Shown here in pieces: positions 18,614 through 26,893 of a stretch of DNA of 64,000 nucleotides. Position 1 is the first letter of the stretch; each line of letters starts with the position of its first letter. The position numbers and the translations under genes were made by a program. The notes beneath the pieces are model-generated. The model was not told the DNA's origin. It saw only the letters and a program-made list of their open reading frames with translations, and did not search any database. Source of the stretch: Micromonospora carbonacea (lineage in GTDB: Bacteria; Actinomycetota; Actinomycetes; Mycobacteriales; Micromonosporaceae); assembly GCF_014205165.1 (NCBI RefSeq), contig NZ_JACHMZ010000001.1, positions 3,392,501-3,456,500 of the forward strand, read 5' to 3'.

Positions 18614-19392
18614 TCGTCGCCGCGCGGCAGCCGCAGCGTGTACCCCACGCCGCGCACGGTGTGGATCAGCGGCGGCCCGAGCTTGTCGATCTTGCGACGC
18701 AGGTAGTAGACGTAGGACTCGACGATGCGCCCGTCCCCGCCGAAGTCGTAGTTCCAGACCCGGTCGAGGATCTGCGCCTTGCTGACCACCCGCCCGGCGT
18801 TGGTGAGCAGGTAGCGCAGCAGCCGGAACTCCGTCGGCGACAGGTCGACCGGACGACCGGCCCGGCGCACCTCGTGCGCGTCGTCGTCGAGTTCCAGGTC
18901 GGCGTAGCGCAGGACGGCCGGCGGCGGGGGTGCGGGCGGCGCGGCCGCCGGCTGCTCCGGGTGGCTGCGCCGCAGGATGGCCCGGATGCGCAGCACCACC
19001 TCCTCGAGGCTGAACGGCTTGGCCACGTAGTCGTCCCCGCCGACGACCAGCCCGGTCACCCGGTCCTCCACGGTGTCCCGCGCGGTGAGGAAGAGCACCG
19101 GCACCGGCCGGCCGGCCGCGCGCAGCCGGCGGGCGACCTCGAAACCGTCCACGTCGGGCAGCATCACGTCGAGGACCACCAGGTGCGGGTCGAACTCCTC
19201 CACCAGGGCCAGCGCCGCCCGGCCGCTGGCGGCCACCCGGGTCTCGTACGAGACGAGCCCCAGGGTGACCGCGAGCAGCGTGGAGATGTTCGGTTCGTCG
19301 TCGACCACGAGGACCCGCGCGGCGCAGGCGCCGTCGACGGCCGTGGCGGTCCGTCCGGTAGGTGGCCGGAGAATGTCGGTTCGCACCACCAC
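18610..19392 (-). CDS. OmpR/PhoB-family response regulator
   Basis: The 260-residue protein has a receiver domain (about 25-140) with the acidic pocket VVDDEP, the phosphoacceptor Asp in LVVLDVMLPDVDG, the Thr in LFLTARD and the Lys in YVAKPF. A Pro/Ala linker leads to a winged-helix DNA-binding domain (160-258) with LSPTEFRLLRYLLTNAGRVVSKAQILDRVW. Three GTG codons in a row form the start region, so the exact start may differ by two codons. Such regulators bind head-to-tail heptamers with 11-bp spacing, which fits the arrays at 20767-20795, 20850-20878 and perhaps 16971-17010. Confidence 0.93.
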   Translation of the reverse strand: MVVRTDILRPPTGRTATAVDGACAARVLVVDDEPNISTLLAVTLGLVSYETRVAASGRAALALVEEFDPHLVVLDVMLPDVDGFEVARRLRAAGRPVPVLFLTARDTVEDRVTGLVVGGDDYVAKPFSLEEVVLRIRAILRRSHPEQPAAAPPAPPPPAVLRYADLELDDDAHEVRRAGRPVDLSPTEFRLLRYLLTNAGRVVSKAQILDRVWNYDFGGDGRIVESYVYYLRRKIDKLGPPLIHTVRGVGYTLRLPRGDE

Positions 19393-19444
19393 TGCCTACC
19401 GGAGGCTGCTCCACGCGCCCTGTGCGGAAGCTGTGTCCCCGCTG

Positions 19445-20731
19445 TCACCAGGAGCGGAGCACCAGCTCACCGACGGTGAGACCGGAGGTCACCTCGGTGA
19501 ACCGGCCGCCCCGCAGCCCGACGGTGACGGTGCGCGGCGTGCCCTCGACGCCGACGCGGACGGTGCCGGTCCGGTCGGCGACGTCGTGGACGGCCGTGGA
19601 CGGCACCCGCACCGCGTCCGCCACGGCCGCGGTCTCGACGGTCACCGCGGCGCTCTGCCCGACGAGCAGGTCCTGCGGCGCCTCGGTGAAGGAGAGCACG
19701 ACGCCGTAGCGGACCAGGCTGCCGTCGCTGACGCCGACCGGGTCGACCTGGACGACGGTCGCCGCGAAGGTGCGGTCGGGCCGGTCGGGGAGGGTGAGCG
19801 TCGCCTGCTGCCCGACCGCCAGGGCCACGGCGTCGGCCTCGGGGAACCTGGCCTCGACCTGCATCGCGAACGTGTCGGCGAGGGTGATGAAGGTGCTGCC
19901 CCGGCCGACCTCGCTGCCCACCTTCCCGGCGACGGACAGGACCGTGCCGGCGATCGGCGCGGTGATCGTGGTGCCGGCCAGCGTCTCCCGCGCCTCGGCG
20001 AGGCTCGCCTCGGCCTGGTTGACCCGGCGCTGGGCCTGCAGGATCGGGTCGGCGGCGCCGGCCGCGCCGCCGCCGGCGCAGGTGCCGCCCGGCGCGGGCG
20101 CGGTCGGGCCGGACGCGGACGGGCCGGACGCGGACGGGCGGGCCGACCGGCCGCCGGTGGCCGTCGGTGCGGGCGTCGACCTGGTGGCCGTCGGCGTCGG
20201 GGAGGCGGTCGCGGAGCTGGCGGAGGCACCGGGAGTCGGCGCGGTCGCGGTGGCGGTGGCGGTGGCCGAGCGCAGGGCGACCGGTCGTACGCCGGCACCG
20301 GTCGGGCAGCCGGTCGCCCCGTCGGCCGTGTCCTCGCGGGCCCGGTCGAGCGCGTCCCGCGCCTCGGTCAGGTCGTCCTCGGCCTCGTCCACCGCCTCGG
20401 CGGCCACGGCGGCGTCGTCGTCGGCGACGGCGGCCAACGGCTGTCCCGCCCGCACCACGTCGCCGGGCCGCACCGAGATGGTCTGCACCGTGCCGACGAC
20501 GGAGAAGCCCAGGGCGCGGGTGGTCGCCGGCGCCACGGTGCCCGAGGTGGCCACCTCGACGGCGACGGGGCCCCGGTCGACGGCCACGGTCGACGGGCGG
20601 GCGGGCGTCGGATCGGCGTTCGTGGCCAGCAGCCACACGCCGCCGGCCACGATCAGGAGCAGGGCGACGCCGCCCGCCACGACCCGACGCGCACGCCGGG
20701 TGCGCCACCGTCGGTTCAGGCCGTCTCCCAT
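19445..20731 (-). CDS. Second HlyD-type efflux adaptor
   Basis: The 428-residue protein has an N-terminal basic stretch, one membrane helix (about 17-37) and a lipoyl half-domain ([23 protein letters not shown]). The helical hairpin is interrupted by a long Ala/Pro/Thr-rich insertion (about 145-215), and is followed by the second lipoyl half ([16 protein letters not shown]) and beta domains. It heads the minus-strand group 20731-13158 and starts next to the heptamer arrays. Two adaptors for one permease is unusual; this one may serve another exporter or act as a sensor part. Confidence 0.85.
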   Translation of the reverse strand: MGDGLNRRWRTRRARRVVAGGVALLLIVAGGVWLLATNADPTPARPSTVAVDRGPVAVEVATSGTVAPATTRALGFSVVGTVQTISVRPGDVVRAGQPLAAVADDDAAVAAEAVDEAEDDLTEARDALDRAREDTADGATGCPTGAGVRPVALRSATATATATAPTPGASASSATASPTPTATRSTPAPTATGGRSARPSASGPSASGPTAPAPGGTCAGGGAAGAADPILQAQRRVNQAEASLAEARETLAGTTITAPIAGTVLSVAGKVGSEVGRGSTFITLADTFAMQVEARFPEADAVALAVGQQATLTLPDRPDRTFAATVVQVDPVGVSDGSLVRYGVVLSFTEAPQDLLVGQSAAVTVETAAVADAVRVPSTAVHDVADRTGTVRVGVEGTPRTVTVGLRGGRFTEVTSGLTVGELVLRSW

Positions 20732-20766
20732 GGGCGGCCAGTCTGCCCACCACGGCTCGGCACCGG

Positions 20767-20795
20767 CTCGGCCTCAGCTCGGAGTTGCCTGGGAA
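20767..20795 (-). promoter_or_regulatory. Heptamer array I (OmpR-type operator) before the adaptor operon
   Basis: Three heptamers, CTCGGCC, CTCGGAG and CTGGGAA, sit at an exact 11-bp period (20767, 20778, 20789). The arrangement matches the tandem half-sites bound by OmpR/PhoB dimers. It lies 36 bp upstream of the adaptor start at 20731 and mirrors array II on the other side of the divergent region. Confidence 0.6.
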
Positions 20796-20849
20796 CGCCC
20801 CCCCGGCGGGTTGCCGCGCCGACGGGCCGTCGCCGTGGTGCGGCGCGGA

Positions 20850-20878
20850 CTCCGAGGCAACTCCGAGCCGGGACCGAG
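20850..20878 (+). promoter_or_regulatory. Heptamer array II (OmpR-type operator) before the repeat lipoprotein
   Basis: CTCCGAG, CTCCGAG and GACCGAG follow each other with an 11-bp period (20850, 20861, 20872). They are the inverse of the heptamers of array I, and a 14-bp stretch (GCTCGGAGTTGCCT) is shared in inverted orientation (20777-20790 and 20855-20868). The two arrays face outward and would let one phosphorylated regulator control both divergent genes. Confidence 0.6.
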
Positions 20879-20938
20879 CGGCCGGTGAGGTGGGCCCGGT
20901 TACCTGGACGGGCCCCGGAGAAGGTTGAGGAGTTTCGC

Positions 20939-21523
20939 ATGTCGTTGTCTGGAAGAGGCCGCCTGCTCGCGGCCGCGCTGACCGTCGCCGCGTTGGCGCT
21001 GTCGACCGCCTGCGCCGGCACCGACGACGCGGCGGATCCGGCCGGCGACAACGGGCAGGGCGGCCAGAACGCCTTCGCCGCCTACCGGGACTGCCTCCAG
21101 GACAACGGCGTCACCCTGCCCTCGGGCGGCGCGCGGCCGTCCGGCTTCCCGACGGCGCGACCGTCCGGCTTCCCGACGGCCCGGCCGTCCGGCCTGCGCA
21201 GCGCGCGTCCCTCGGCCCGGCCGGACGCCTCGGCGGGCGCGGGACGCGGCGGACCGGGCCTGGGACGCCCCGACGGCGTCGACGAGGCCACGTGGGAGAA
21301 GGCGCAGCAGGCGTGCGCCTCGGTGCGGCCCAGTGGCGGCCCGGGCGCCCGGCCGGGTGGCTCCGGCGCGCCGGGGGGCGGGCAGGACGACGGTCGCCGC
21401 GCCGCCTACCGCACCTGCCTGAGCAACCGGGGCGTCGACCCCGCCGACATCGACTCCGGCGACCCGAAGACGACCGAGGCGCTGGCCGCGTGCGCGGCGG
21501 TCAGCCCGTCGCCGGCGTCCTGA
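20939..21523 (+). CDS. Secreted repeat lipoprotein of the efflux locus
   Basis: The 194-residue protein has a lipoprotein signal peptide with lipobox STAC (Cys near residue 23). The mature part holds two copies of one unit: YRDCLQDNGVTLP with a later QQACASV, and YRTCLSNRGVDPAD with a later LAACAAV. Each copy thus has two cysteines that could pair. The copies are joined by a Pro/Arg/Ser-rich linker built from 24-bp tandem repeats. The ATG at 20939 has a GAGGAG site seven bases upstream. It is divergent from the adaptor-kinase operon and shares its regulator arrays, so it is probably co-induced. Its function is unknown. Confidence 0.75.
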   Translation: MSLSGRGRLLAAALTVAALALSTACAGTDDAADPAGDNGQGGQNAFAAYRDCLQDNGVTLPSGGARPSGFPTARPSGFPTARPSGLRSARPSARPDASAGAGRGGPGLGRPDGVDEATWEKAQQACASVRPSGGPGARPGGSGAPGGGQDDGRRAAYRTCLSNRGVDPADIDSGDPKTTEALAACAAVSPSPAS

Positions 21524-21541
21524 GCCGCCGCCGCCCGCCCT

Positions 21542-21577
21542 CCTGGCCGCCCGGCGCGCACCCGCCGGGCGGTCAGG
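21542..21577. terminator. Bidirectional hairpin terminator
   Basis: A 15-bp stem with one mismatch (CCTGGCCGCCCGGCG pairing with CGCCGGGCGGTCAGG) and a 6-base loop lies between two convergent genes. It overlaps the stop codon of the minus-strand gene. No T-run follows, as is common in GC-rich actinomycetes. Confidence 0.75.
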
Positions 21578-22391
21578 AGAAGCGTTCGACGGTGACGGGC
21601 AGCAGTCCTCGCATCCGCAGCGTCGTGGTCAGCTCCCGCAGCATCGGCCGGATCGTGTCGTCCCGACCGCCGGCCAGGTCGACGGTCAGGTCCAGGCACC
21701 ACGGCCCGCCCGCGCCGATGCGGCGCAGGTGCCAGGTGAACGCGTCGTCACCGACCCGCCGCCGGGCGACGCCGAGCACCCGGGCCCCGGGGTCGCCCGC
21801 GTCGCCCGCGACGGTCATCCGCCACGTGGCGCGCAGGTGCGCCAGGCCGTCCGGCCCCAGGGCGTCGGCGAACAGCACCCGGTAGACCCGGGTCTCGCCC
21901 GGCCCGGCCGCAGGGTGTCCGGGCGTCAGCCGCAGCGGTGCCGTGGCCAGCGGCGCGGCGTCGTGGAAGTGGCCGCGCAGCGTCCCCTCGTCGGGCAGGT
22001 CGCCGCCGCCGAGCTCGTGGTAGGCGGCTGCGGCGTCCGGCCGGGCGACGGCCACCACCCGGCGGCGCAGGGCGGCGTCGAGGCGCATGGTCCGGCTGAA
22101 GTCCGCCGAGCTCCACCAGCCGCCGTCCTGCGGGGTCCACGCGGCGCTGTGCAGACACGCCGCCGAGTGGTCCGCCGCATACTCGAACTCCTCGACGACC
22201 AGACCCTCCGCCCGCCCGCGCGGCTCACCGCCGGCCGGGCCCGGATGGACCAGGTAGTAGTCCAGGGTGGCCGGCGCGGTGATCGCATCGCGAGCCGGGG
22301 CGGCCGGCACATTCCACCCGGCCGCCCCGCCACCGGGCCAACGGCCGGTCGCCCCGCCCTCCCCCACGCTCATCGCGCCATTGTGGACCAC
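21573..22391 (-). CDS. Hypothetical protein
   Basis: I do not recognise this 272-residue protein. It has no signal peptide or membrane helix, is rich in Ala, Gly and Asp, and alternates beta-like stretches such as TRVYRVLFADAL and PWCLDLTVDLAGG. Its composition matches neighbouring genes. The GTG at 22391 gives the longest form; an ATG at 22373 is the alternative, and neither has a clear ribosome site. It converges with the lipoprotein gene across a hairpin terminator and lies downstream of the secreted esterase-like gene on the same strand. Confidence 0.6.
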   Translation of the reverse strand: MVHNGAMSVGEGGATGRWPGGGAAGWNVPAAPARDAITAPATLDYYLVHPGPAGGEPRGRAEGLVVEEFEYAADHSAACLHSAAWTPQDGGWWSSADFSRTMRLDAALRRRVVAVARPDAAAAYHELGGGDLPDEGTLRGHFHDAAPLATAPLRLTPGHPAAGPGETRVYRVLFADALGPDGLAHLRATWRMTVAGDAGDPGARVLGVARRRVGDDAFTWHLRRIGAGGPWCLDLTVDLAGGRDDTIRPMLRELTTTLRMRGLLPVTVERFS

Positions 22392-22475
22392 ACGGCCGCC
22401 CCGTCCGGGCCGACCCGCCGCCCGGCACCCGACGGGATCGGGCGCGGGCCGACGGATCGGGCCGGACGGCGTCCG

Positions 22476-23792
22476 CTACCTGCGCTGGGCGAGCAGCCAG
22501 CGCAGGATGCCCTGGTCGGCGTAGGTCGGCCCGAAGGCGGCGTGGTAGTCCGGCTGGGTGAAGGCGTCGTTGCCGTACTCGGTGTAGCGCAGCAGGGCGT
22601 CGATCTGCTGGGGGGTCTTGCCGTCGGCCGCGTAGGCCGCCTGGAGGGCGGCGCGGGAGTTGCGGGCGAGGGAGACGTTGAGCAGGTGGTCGTTGACGCC
22701 GTGGGTGATCCAGACCGGGATCTCGGCGGCGGCGATGGCCGCCGCCTGGTCGGCGCCGACCTGGAAGCCGCCGGTGATCAGGCCGGCGGCGAAGAGGTCC
22801 GGGCGCTTGGCGAACGCCTGCCAGGCCAGTTGCGAGCCGTAGGAGACGGTGGTCGCGTAGACGCGGTCGGCGTTGACGGGGTGGTCGGCGACGAACCGCT
22901 CGACCAGCTTGACGAGCAGGTCGGCCTCGGCGGCGGCCCCCACGCGCTGGTGCTGGGGGGCCAGCACGATGACGTCCTCGTCGGTGCCGGTCCATTCGCG
23001 TTGCAGCCACGCCGTCGCCGGGATGTCCGCGGCGAGTTGCACGCCGGTGTTGTCGCCGTCCCAGCCCATGCCGTGACCGGGCAGCACCACCATCAGCGGG
23101 TACCTGCGGCCCGGCTGGTAGTTCTTCGGCAGGTGGTAGTGGTAGGGCAGGACCATCCCGCCGCTGAGGTACGAGCCGTAGGTGAAGTCGTCGACCAGGA
23201 GGTCGACGGGCTCCTCGGTCATCGGGTGCGACCGGTGCGGCGCCCCCTTGGCCAGCACCGGTCCCTTGCCCCGGCCGCGACCCGGCACGCCGCGCACGTC
23301 TTCACGCTGCACCACCCGCGTGGGCAGGTCCGGGTTCACCTTGACGGTGCACAGGAACGTGGGGCACTTCGAGACGATCACCGTCGAGCCCTTGCCGTCG
23401 GCCGGGTCGAGTTCGACGATCACGTAGCGGCCGGTGACGGCCCGGTGGTCGCCCCGGGTGGCGGGGCGGCTGTTGGTGTAGACGTGGGTGATGCTCCGGT
23501 CCGCCAGTTTGGGCAGGTCCTCGATGGGGTTGAAGCGGAAGTTGTAGACGGTGTCGGCGACGGAGAACGTGCCCGGGTCGAGGGTCCGGGGATCGACGGT
23601 CGCGCCGTACTCGACGGCGACGGCCGAGACCTGCTGGCCGTACGGGTGGACCTGGGTGATGGGGGTGATGCTCCGGATGCCCGTGGCGGTGTCGCCGCCG
23701 TGGCCGGTGCGGTCCGCGCCGTACGCCGCGCCGGCCGATGTCGACAGGATGGCGGCGGTCAGCAGCGCGACGGTCCTCAGGCGAGGGGTCAT
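22476..23792 (-). CDS. Secreted alpha/beta-hydrolase (esterase/depolymerase-like)
   Basis: The 438-residue protein begins with a Sec signal peptide (about 1-26, cleavage after AYGA). It has an Ig-like N-terminal domain (30-190) and a hydrolase domain with the oxyanion-loop motif LPGHGMGWDGD, a nucleophile segment TVSYGSQLAW and VWITHGVNDHLL near the acid. The layout resembles secreted esterases with an N-terminal beta domain. An operator identical to the one of the sugar transporter lies in its promoter, so it is likely part of the same LacI regulon and may release acyl groups from a polysaccharide or glycoside. The substrate is unknown. Confidence 0.75.
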   Translation of the reverse strand: MTPRLRTVALLTAAILSTSAGAAYGADRTGHGGDTATGIRSITPITQVHPYGQQVSAVAVEYGATVDPRTLDPGTFSVADTVYNFRFNPIEDLPKLADRSITHVYTNSRPATRGDHRAVTGRYVIVELDPADGKGSTVIVSKCPTFLCTVKVNPDLPTRVVQREDVRGVPGRGRGKGPVLAKGAPHRSHPMTEEPVDLLVDDFTYGSYLSGGMVLPYHYHLPKNYQPGRRYPLMVVLPGHGMGWDGDNTGVQLAADIPATAWLQREWTGTDEDVIVLAPQHQRVGAAAEADLLVKLVERFVADHPVNADRVYATTVSYGSQLAWQAFAKRPDLFAAGLITGGFQVGADQAAAIAAAEIPVWITHGVNDHLLNVSLARNSRAALQAAYAADGKTPQQIDALLRYTEYGNDAFTQPDYHAAFGPTYADQGILRWLLAQRR

Positions 23793-23858
23793 GCGGTTTC
23801 GTCCCTCCCGCGGTCTCCGGTGGCGGCGGGCGTGGCCCGCCCGCCGCCATCCATCGAC

Positions 23859-23907
23859 GCTAAAATGATTTAGCTGGAGCTAACGCGCCCCGCCGCACCC
23901 CTGTCAA
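23859..23907 (-). promoter_or_regulatory. Promoter and LacI-type operator of the esterase-like gene
   Basis: On the minus strand a consensus -35 TTGACA (23902-23907) is followed after 18 bp by TTAGCT (23878-23883) as -10. The near-palindrome GCTAAATCATTTTAGC (23859-23874) starts three bases later and would cover the transcription start. The same 16-mer occurs at 28423-28438 in the same position relative to its promoter. Confidence 0.7.
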
Positions 23908-23951
23908 GACACAATGGAAATCCGGTGGAAACAATCGCGGCCGCCGGCGGG

Positions 23952-25109
23952 TCAGCTCTCCAGGCACCGACGCACGGCGGCGACCAGCCGGTCGCCCCGC
24001 TCGTCGCCCACCCCGCCCATCTGGTTGACCACGTACGCGAAGCCGACCTGGTGGGCGTCGTCGCCGAAGGCCACGTGACCGCCCGCGCCGTCGTGGCCGA
24101 AGCTGCGCGCCCCCAGCAGCGGCCGGGCCGGCGGGGAGTCCAGCAGGAAGCCGGTCCCCCAACGCTGCCCCTCGTCCGGCGGCCCGTAGCGCTGCCGGCC
24201 CCAGACCCGGGGCGTGGTCGCGTCGTCGACCGACGCCACGGTGAGCAGCCGCCCGGCGCCGTCGACGGCGGAGACGGCGGCGGCGTAGAGCCGGGCGAGG
24301 CCCTCGGCGGTGCTGACCGCGCCGGCGCCGGGGATCCCGGCGGCCTGGATGACCGGGTCGTTGAAGCTGACCAGGCCGTCGTCGTCGGCCGGGAAGGCGT
24401 AGGCCCCGTTCATGGTCAGTCCCCGCTCGGCGACCGGATCCAGGGCGGGCAGCGCGCCGGCCGGCGGCGCCAGCATCCAGGCCACCGCCGGGCGCTCGGC
24501 CTCGGGAAGGCCGATCCAGGTACGCAGGCCGAGCGGCTCGGCGAGCGCCGCGCGGAAGAACGCGCCGGGCAGTTGCCCGGTGACCCGGCGGATCACCTCG
24601 CCGACCAGCCAGCCGTAGGTCATCGCGTGGTAGCTGTGCGCGGTGCCCGGGGGCCAGAGCGGCGGCTGCGCCTCGATCGCCTCGACCACCGGCGTCCAGG
24701 CGACCACGTCCGCGCGGGTCAGCGGCCGGTCCAGGGCCGGCAGGCCGGCCTGGTGGGTGAGCAGCCAGCGCACCGGGATCCCGTCCTTGCCGTGCTGGCC
24801 GAACTCGGGCCAGTACCGGGTGACGGGGGCGTCCAGGTCGAGGCGGCCCTGCTGGACCAACAGGTACGCGCAGACCGCCAGGATCCCTTTGGTGCAGGAG
24901 AAGACGACCGCCGGGGTGTCGGCGACCCACCGGCGGCCGGAACGCGGGTCGGCGAGCCCGCCGTGCAGGTCGACGACCTTGCGGCCCCGCACGTAGAGGG
25001 CGACCGCGGCGCCCACGTCGCCGCGCGCGGTGAAGTTGTCCCGGAAGACGTCGACGACCGGGCCGAAGCCCTCGTCGGCGTCGCCGTGGACCGGTGCAGG
25101 CGTCGTCAC
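23952..25109 (-). CDS. Serine hydrolase, beta-lactamase/EstB family
   Basis: The 385-residue protein has the class C beta-lactamase-like fold with SxxK as SCTK near residue 80 and a Tyr motif in HSYHAMTYGWLVGEV near 155. A C-terminal FGHDGAGGH replaces the KTG triad, as in esterases of family VIII. It lacks a signal peptide, so cytoplasmic ester or amide cleavage is more likely than drug resistance. It lies three bases after the sugar permease gene and is probably the last gene of the sugar operon; its start at 25109 overlaps nothing. Confidence 0.85.
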   Translation of the reverse strand: MTTPAPVHGDADEGFGPVVDVFRDNFTARGDVGAAVALYVRGRKVVDLHGGLADPRSGRRWVADTPAVVFSCTKGILAVCAYLLVQQGRLDLDAPVTRYWPEFGQHGKDGIPVRWLLTHQAGLPALDRPLTRADVVAWTPVVEAIEAQPPLWPPGTAHSYHAMTYGWLVGEVIRRVTGQLPGAFFRAALAEPLGLRTWIGLPEAERPAVAWMLAPPAGALPALDPVAERGLTMNGAYAFPADDDGLVSFNDPVIQAAGIPGAGAVSTAEGLARLYAAAVSAVDGAGRLLTVASVDDATTPRVWGRQRYGPPDEGQRWGTGFLLDSPPARPLLGARSFGHDGAGGHVAFGDDAHQVGFAYVVNQMGGVGDERGDRLVAAVRRCLES

Positions 25110-25112
25110 GCG

Positions 25113-25940
25113 CTATCCCTTCAGCGATCCCTGGATGAGGGCCTTGATGAACTGGCGTTGGAAGATCAGGAACACGATGAGGGTGGGGGTGAGGATGAGC
25201 AGGGAGCCGGCGCACAGCAGCACCAGGTCCGTCCCCCACTGCCCCTGGAACGCCCCGAGCGCGCCGGCCATGGTGCGTTTCGTGGCGTCGTCGACGAGCA
25301 CGATGGCGAGCAGGAACTGGTTCCAGGTCCACAGGAACAGCAGGATGGTCAGCGACGCGATGGCCGGTCGGGCCAGCGGCACCTGGACGCGCCAGAACAG
25401 CTGCCAGGTGTTGCTGCCGTCGACCCGCGCCGCCTCGGAGAGCTCCTTGGGCACGGTGGCGAAGTGCGCCCGCATCCAGAACACCGAGAACGGCATGTAC
25501 AGGCCGATCAGCGGCAGGATGATCGCCCACCGGGTGTTGAGCAGGCCGAGGTCGCGCATCTGGTAGTACAGCGGGGTGACCACGGCCTCGAACGGCAGGG
25601 TCAGGCCGAGCAGGAGCAGGCCGAAGGCGATCCGGCCGCCGGGCACCCGCAGGTGGCCCAGCCCGAAGCCGGCCATCGTGGCGATGACCACGCCGATCGG
25701 CACGACCCCGACCACGATCAGCAGGCTGGAGCGCAGCAGCGCCCCCATGTTGGCGGCGGTGAACGCGTCGGCGAAGTTGCCCCACTGCGGGTCCGTCGGC
25801 CAGGCCAGCCCGGTGGGGACGGTGCCGCGCGGCTGCAACGCCGCCGACAGCATGCTCAGGAACGGCAGCAGGGTGACGACGACCAGCGCGATCAGGAAGA
25901 TCCGGCCGGTCAGTCGCTCGCTGCGGCTGGTGAGGTTCAT
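25113..25940 (-). CDS. Sugar ABC transporter permease, MalG type
   Basis: The 275-residue permease has six helices, beginning near residue 12, and the EAA loop ELSEAARVDGSNTWQLFWRVQVPLARP characteristic of CUT1 sugar importers. The ATG at 25940 overlaps the stop of the partner permease by four bases, which sets the start; the longer frame upstream is out-of-frame reading of the partner. No ATPase gene is present locally, as is usual for actinobacterial CUT1 systems that share MsiK. Confidence 0.92.
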   Translation of the reverse strand: MNLTSRSERLTGRIFLIALVVVTLLPFLSMLSAALQPRGTVPTGLAWPTDPQWGNFADAFTAANMGALLRSSLLIVVGVVPIGVVIATMAGFGLGHLRVPGGRIAFGLLLLGLTLPFEAVVTPLYYQMRDLGLLNTRWAIILPLIGLYMPFSVFWMRAHFATVPKELSEAARVDGSNTWQLFWRVQVPLARPAIASLTILLFLWTWNQFLLAIVLVDDATKRTMAGALGAFQGQWGTDLVLLCAGSLLILTPTLIVFLIFQRQFIKALIQGSLKG

Positions 25941-26893
25941 GCCTTGTCCTCCCGGGTCAGCCGCTGGATCGGCAGCACGCAGGCCAGCACCAGCACCATG
26001 AGCACCACCGCCAGCGCCGAGGCCAGCCCGACCTGCCGCTGGGAGAAGGCGAGCCGGTAGATCTCCAGCCCGGGCACGGTGGTCTGGATGCCGGGGCCGC
26101 CGCTGGTGGAGATGTAGACGATGTCGAAGCTGGCGAGGGCGGCGATGATGGTCACGGTCAGGCAGACGCCGACCTCCTGGCGCAGGCTCGGCAGGGTGAC
26201 GGCGAAGAACTCCCGTACCGGCCCGGCGCCGTCGATGCGGGCCGCCTCGTAGAGCGCCGGGTCGATCTTGCTCATGCCGGTGACGAGCAGGATCGTGCAC
26301 AGGCCGAGCATGACCCAGGTGCCGATCACGCCCACCGACGGCAGCGCGGTGTCGAACTCGCCGAGCCAGGCCCGGGTGACCCCGCCCAGGCCGACCGCCC
26401 GCAGCACCTGGTTGACCAGGCCGTCGGTGGACAGCAGCCAGCTCCACGCGATGCCGGCCGCGACCAGGGGGATCACCTGCGGCAGGAACAGCACGGTACG
26501 CACGACGGTGCCGAACGCGCCGCCGCTCATCCGACGCACGAGGCTGGCGACCAGCAGACCGAGGGCGACCGGGACGAAGCTGAAGAAGATGATCAGGACG
26601 AACGCGTTTCCGATGATCTTCAGCAGGTCGCTGTCGGTGAACACGGTCAGGTAGTTGGTCAGCCCGACCCACTCGGCCTGGCCGATGCCGTTCCAGCGGT
26701 ACAGCGAGTACTGCATCGTGAGCAGCAGCGGGCGCAGCACGAAGATCGCGTACATGAGCAGGGCCGGCAGGACCCACAGCCAGCCGAGCCACCCGGCCGT
26801 GCGGCCCCACCGCCTCCGGTGGGGCCGCACGGGTGACTGCTGGTGTGCGCCGCCGGCCGGGGCACCGGCGGTGCCGCCGACGGCAGCGGTCAT
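25937..26893 (-). CDS. Sugar ABC transporter permease, MalF type
   Basis: The 318-residue permease has a cytoplasmic N-terminus of about 35 residues, then six helices starting with WLWVLPALLMYAIFVLRPLL, and the EAA loop PALYEAARIDGAGPVREFFAVTLPSL. ATGA overlaps join it to the binding-protein gene upstream and to the MalG-type gene downstream. It forms the channel of a CUT1 sugar importer. Confidence 0.92.
   Translation of the reverse strand: MTAAVGGTAGAPAGGAHQQSPVRPHRRRWGRTAGWLGWLWVLPALLMYAIFVLRPLLLTMQYSLYRWNGIGQAEWVGLTNYLTVFTDSDLLKIIGNAFVLIIFFSFVPVALGLLVASLVRRMSGGAFGTVVRTVLFLPQVIPLVAAGIAWSWLLSTDGLVNQVLRAVGLGGVTRAWLGEFDTALPSVGVIGTWVMLGLCTILLVTGMSKIDPALYEAARIDGAGPVREFFAVTLPSLRQEVGVCLTVTIIAALASFDIVYISTSGGPGIQTTVPGLEIYRLAFSQRQVGLASALAVVLMVLVLACVLPIQRLTREDKA

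Noticed and set aside
16994..19414. A single open frame spanning kinase and regulator, suggesting a fused hybrid protein
   Set aside because: The upstream part is the regulator gene read in the wrong frame. The kinase has its own GTG at 18613 in a GTGA overlap, and the regulator frame is intact.
22401..22469. Hairpin between the hypothetical gene and the esterase-like gene
   Set aside because: The arms (CCGTCCGGGCC and GGCCGGACGG) pair only with a bulge and enclose a loop of about 48 bases, too weak to call a terminator.
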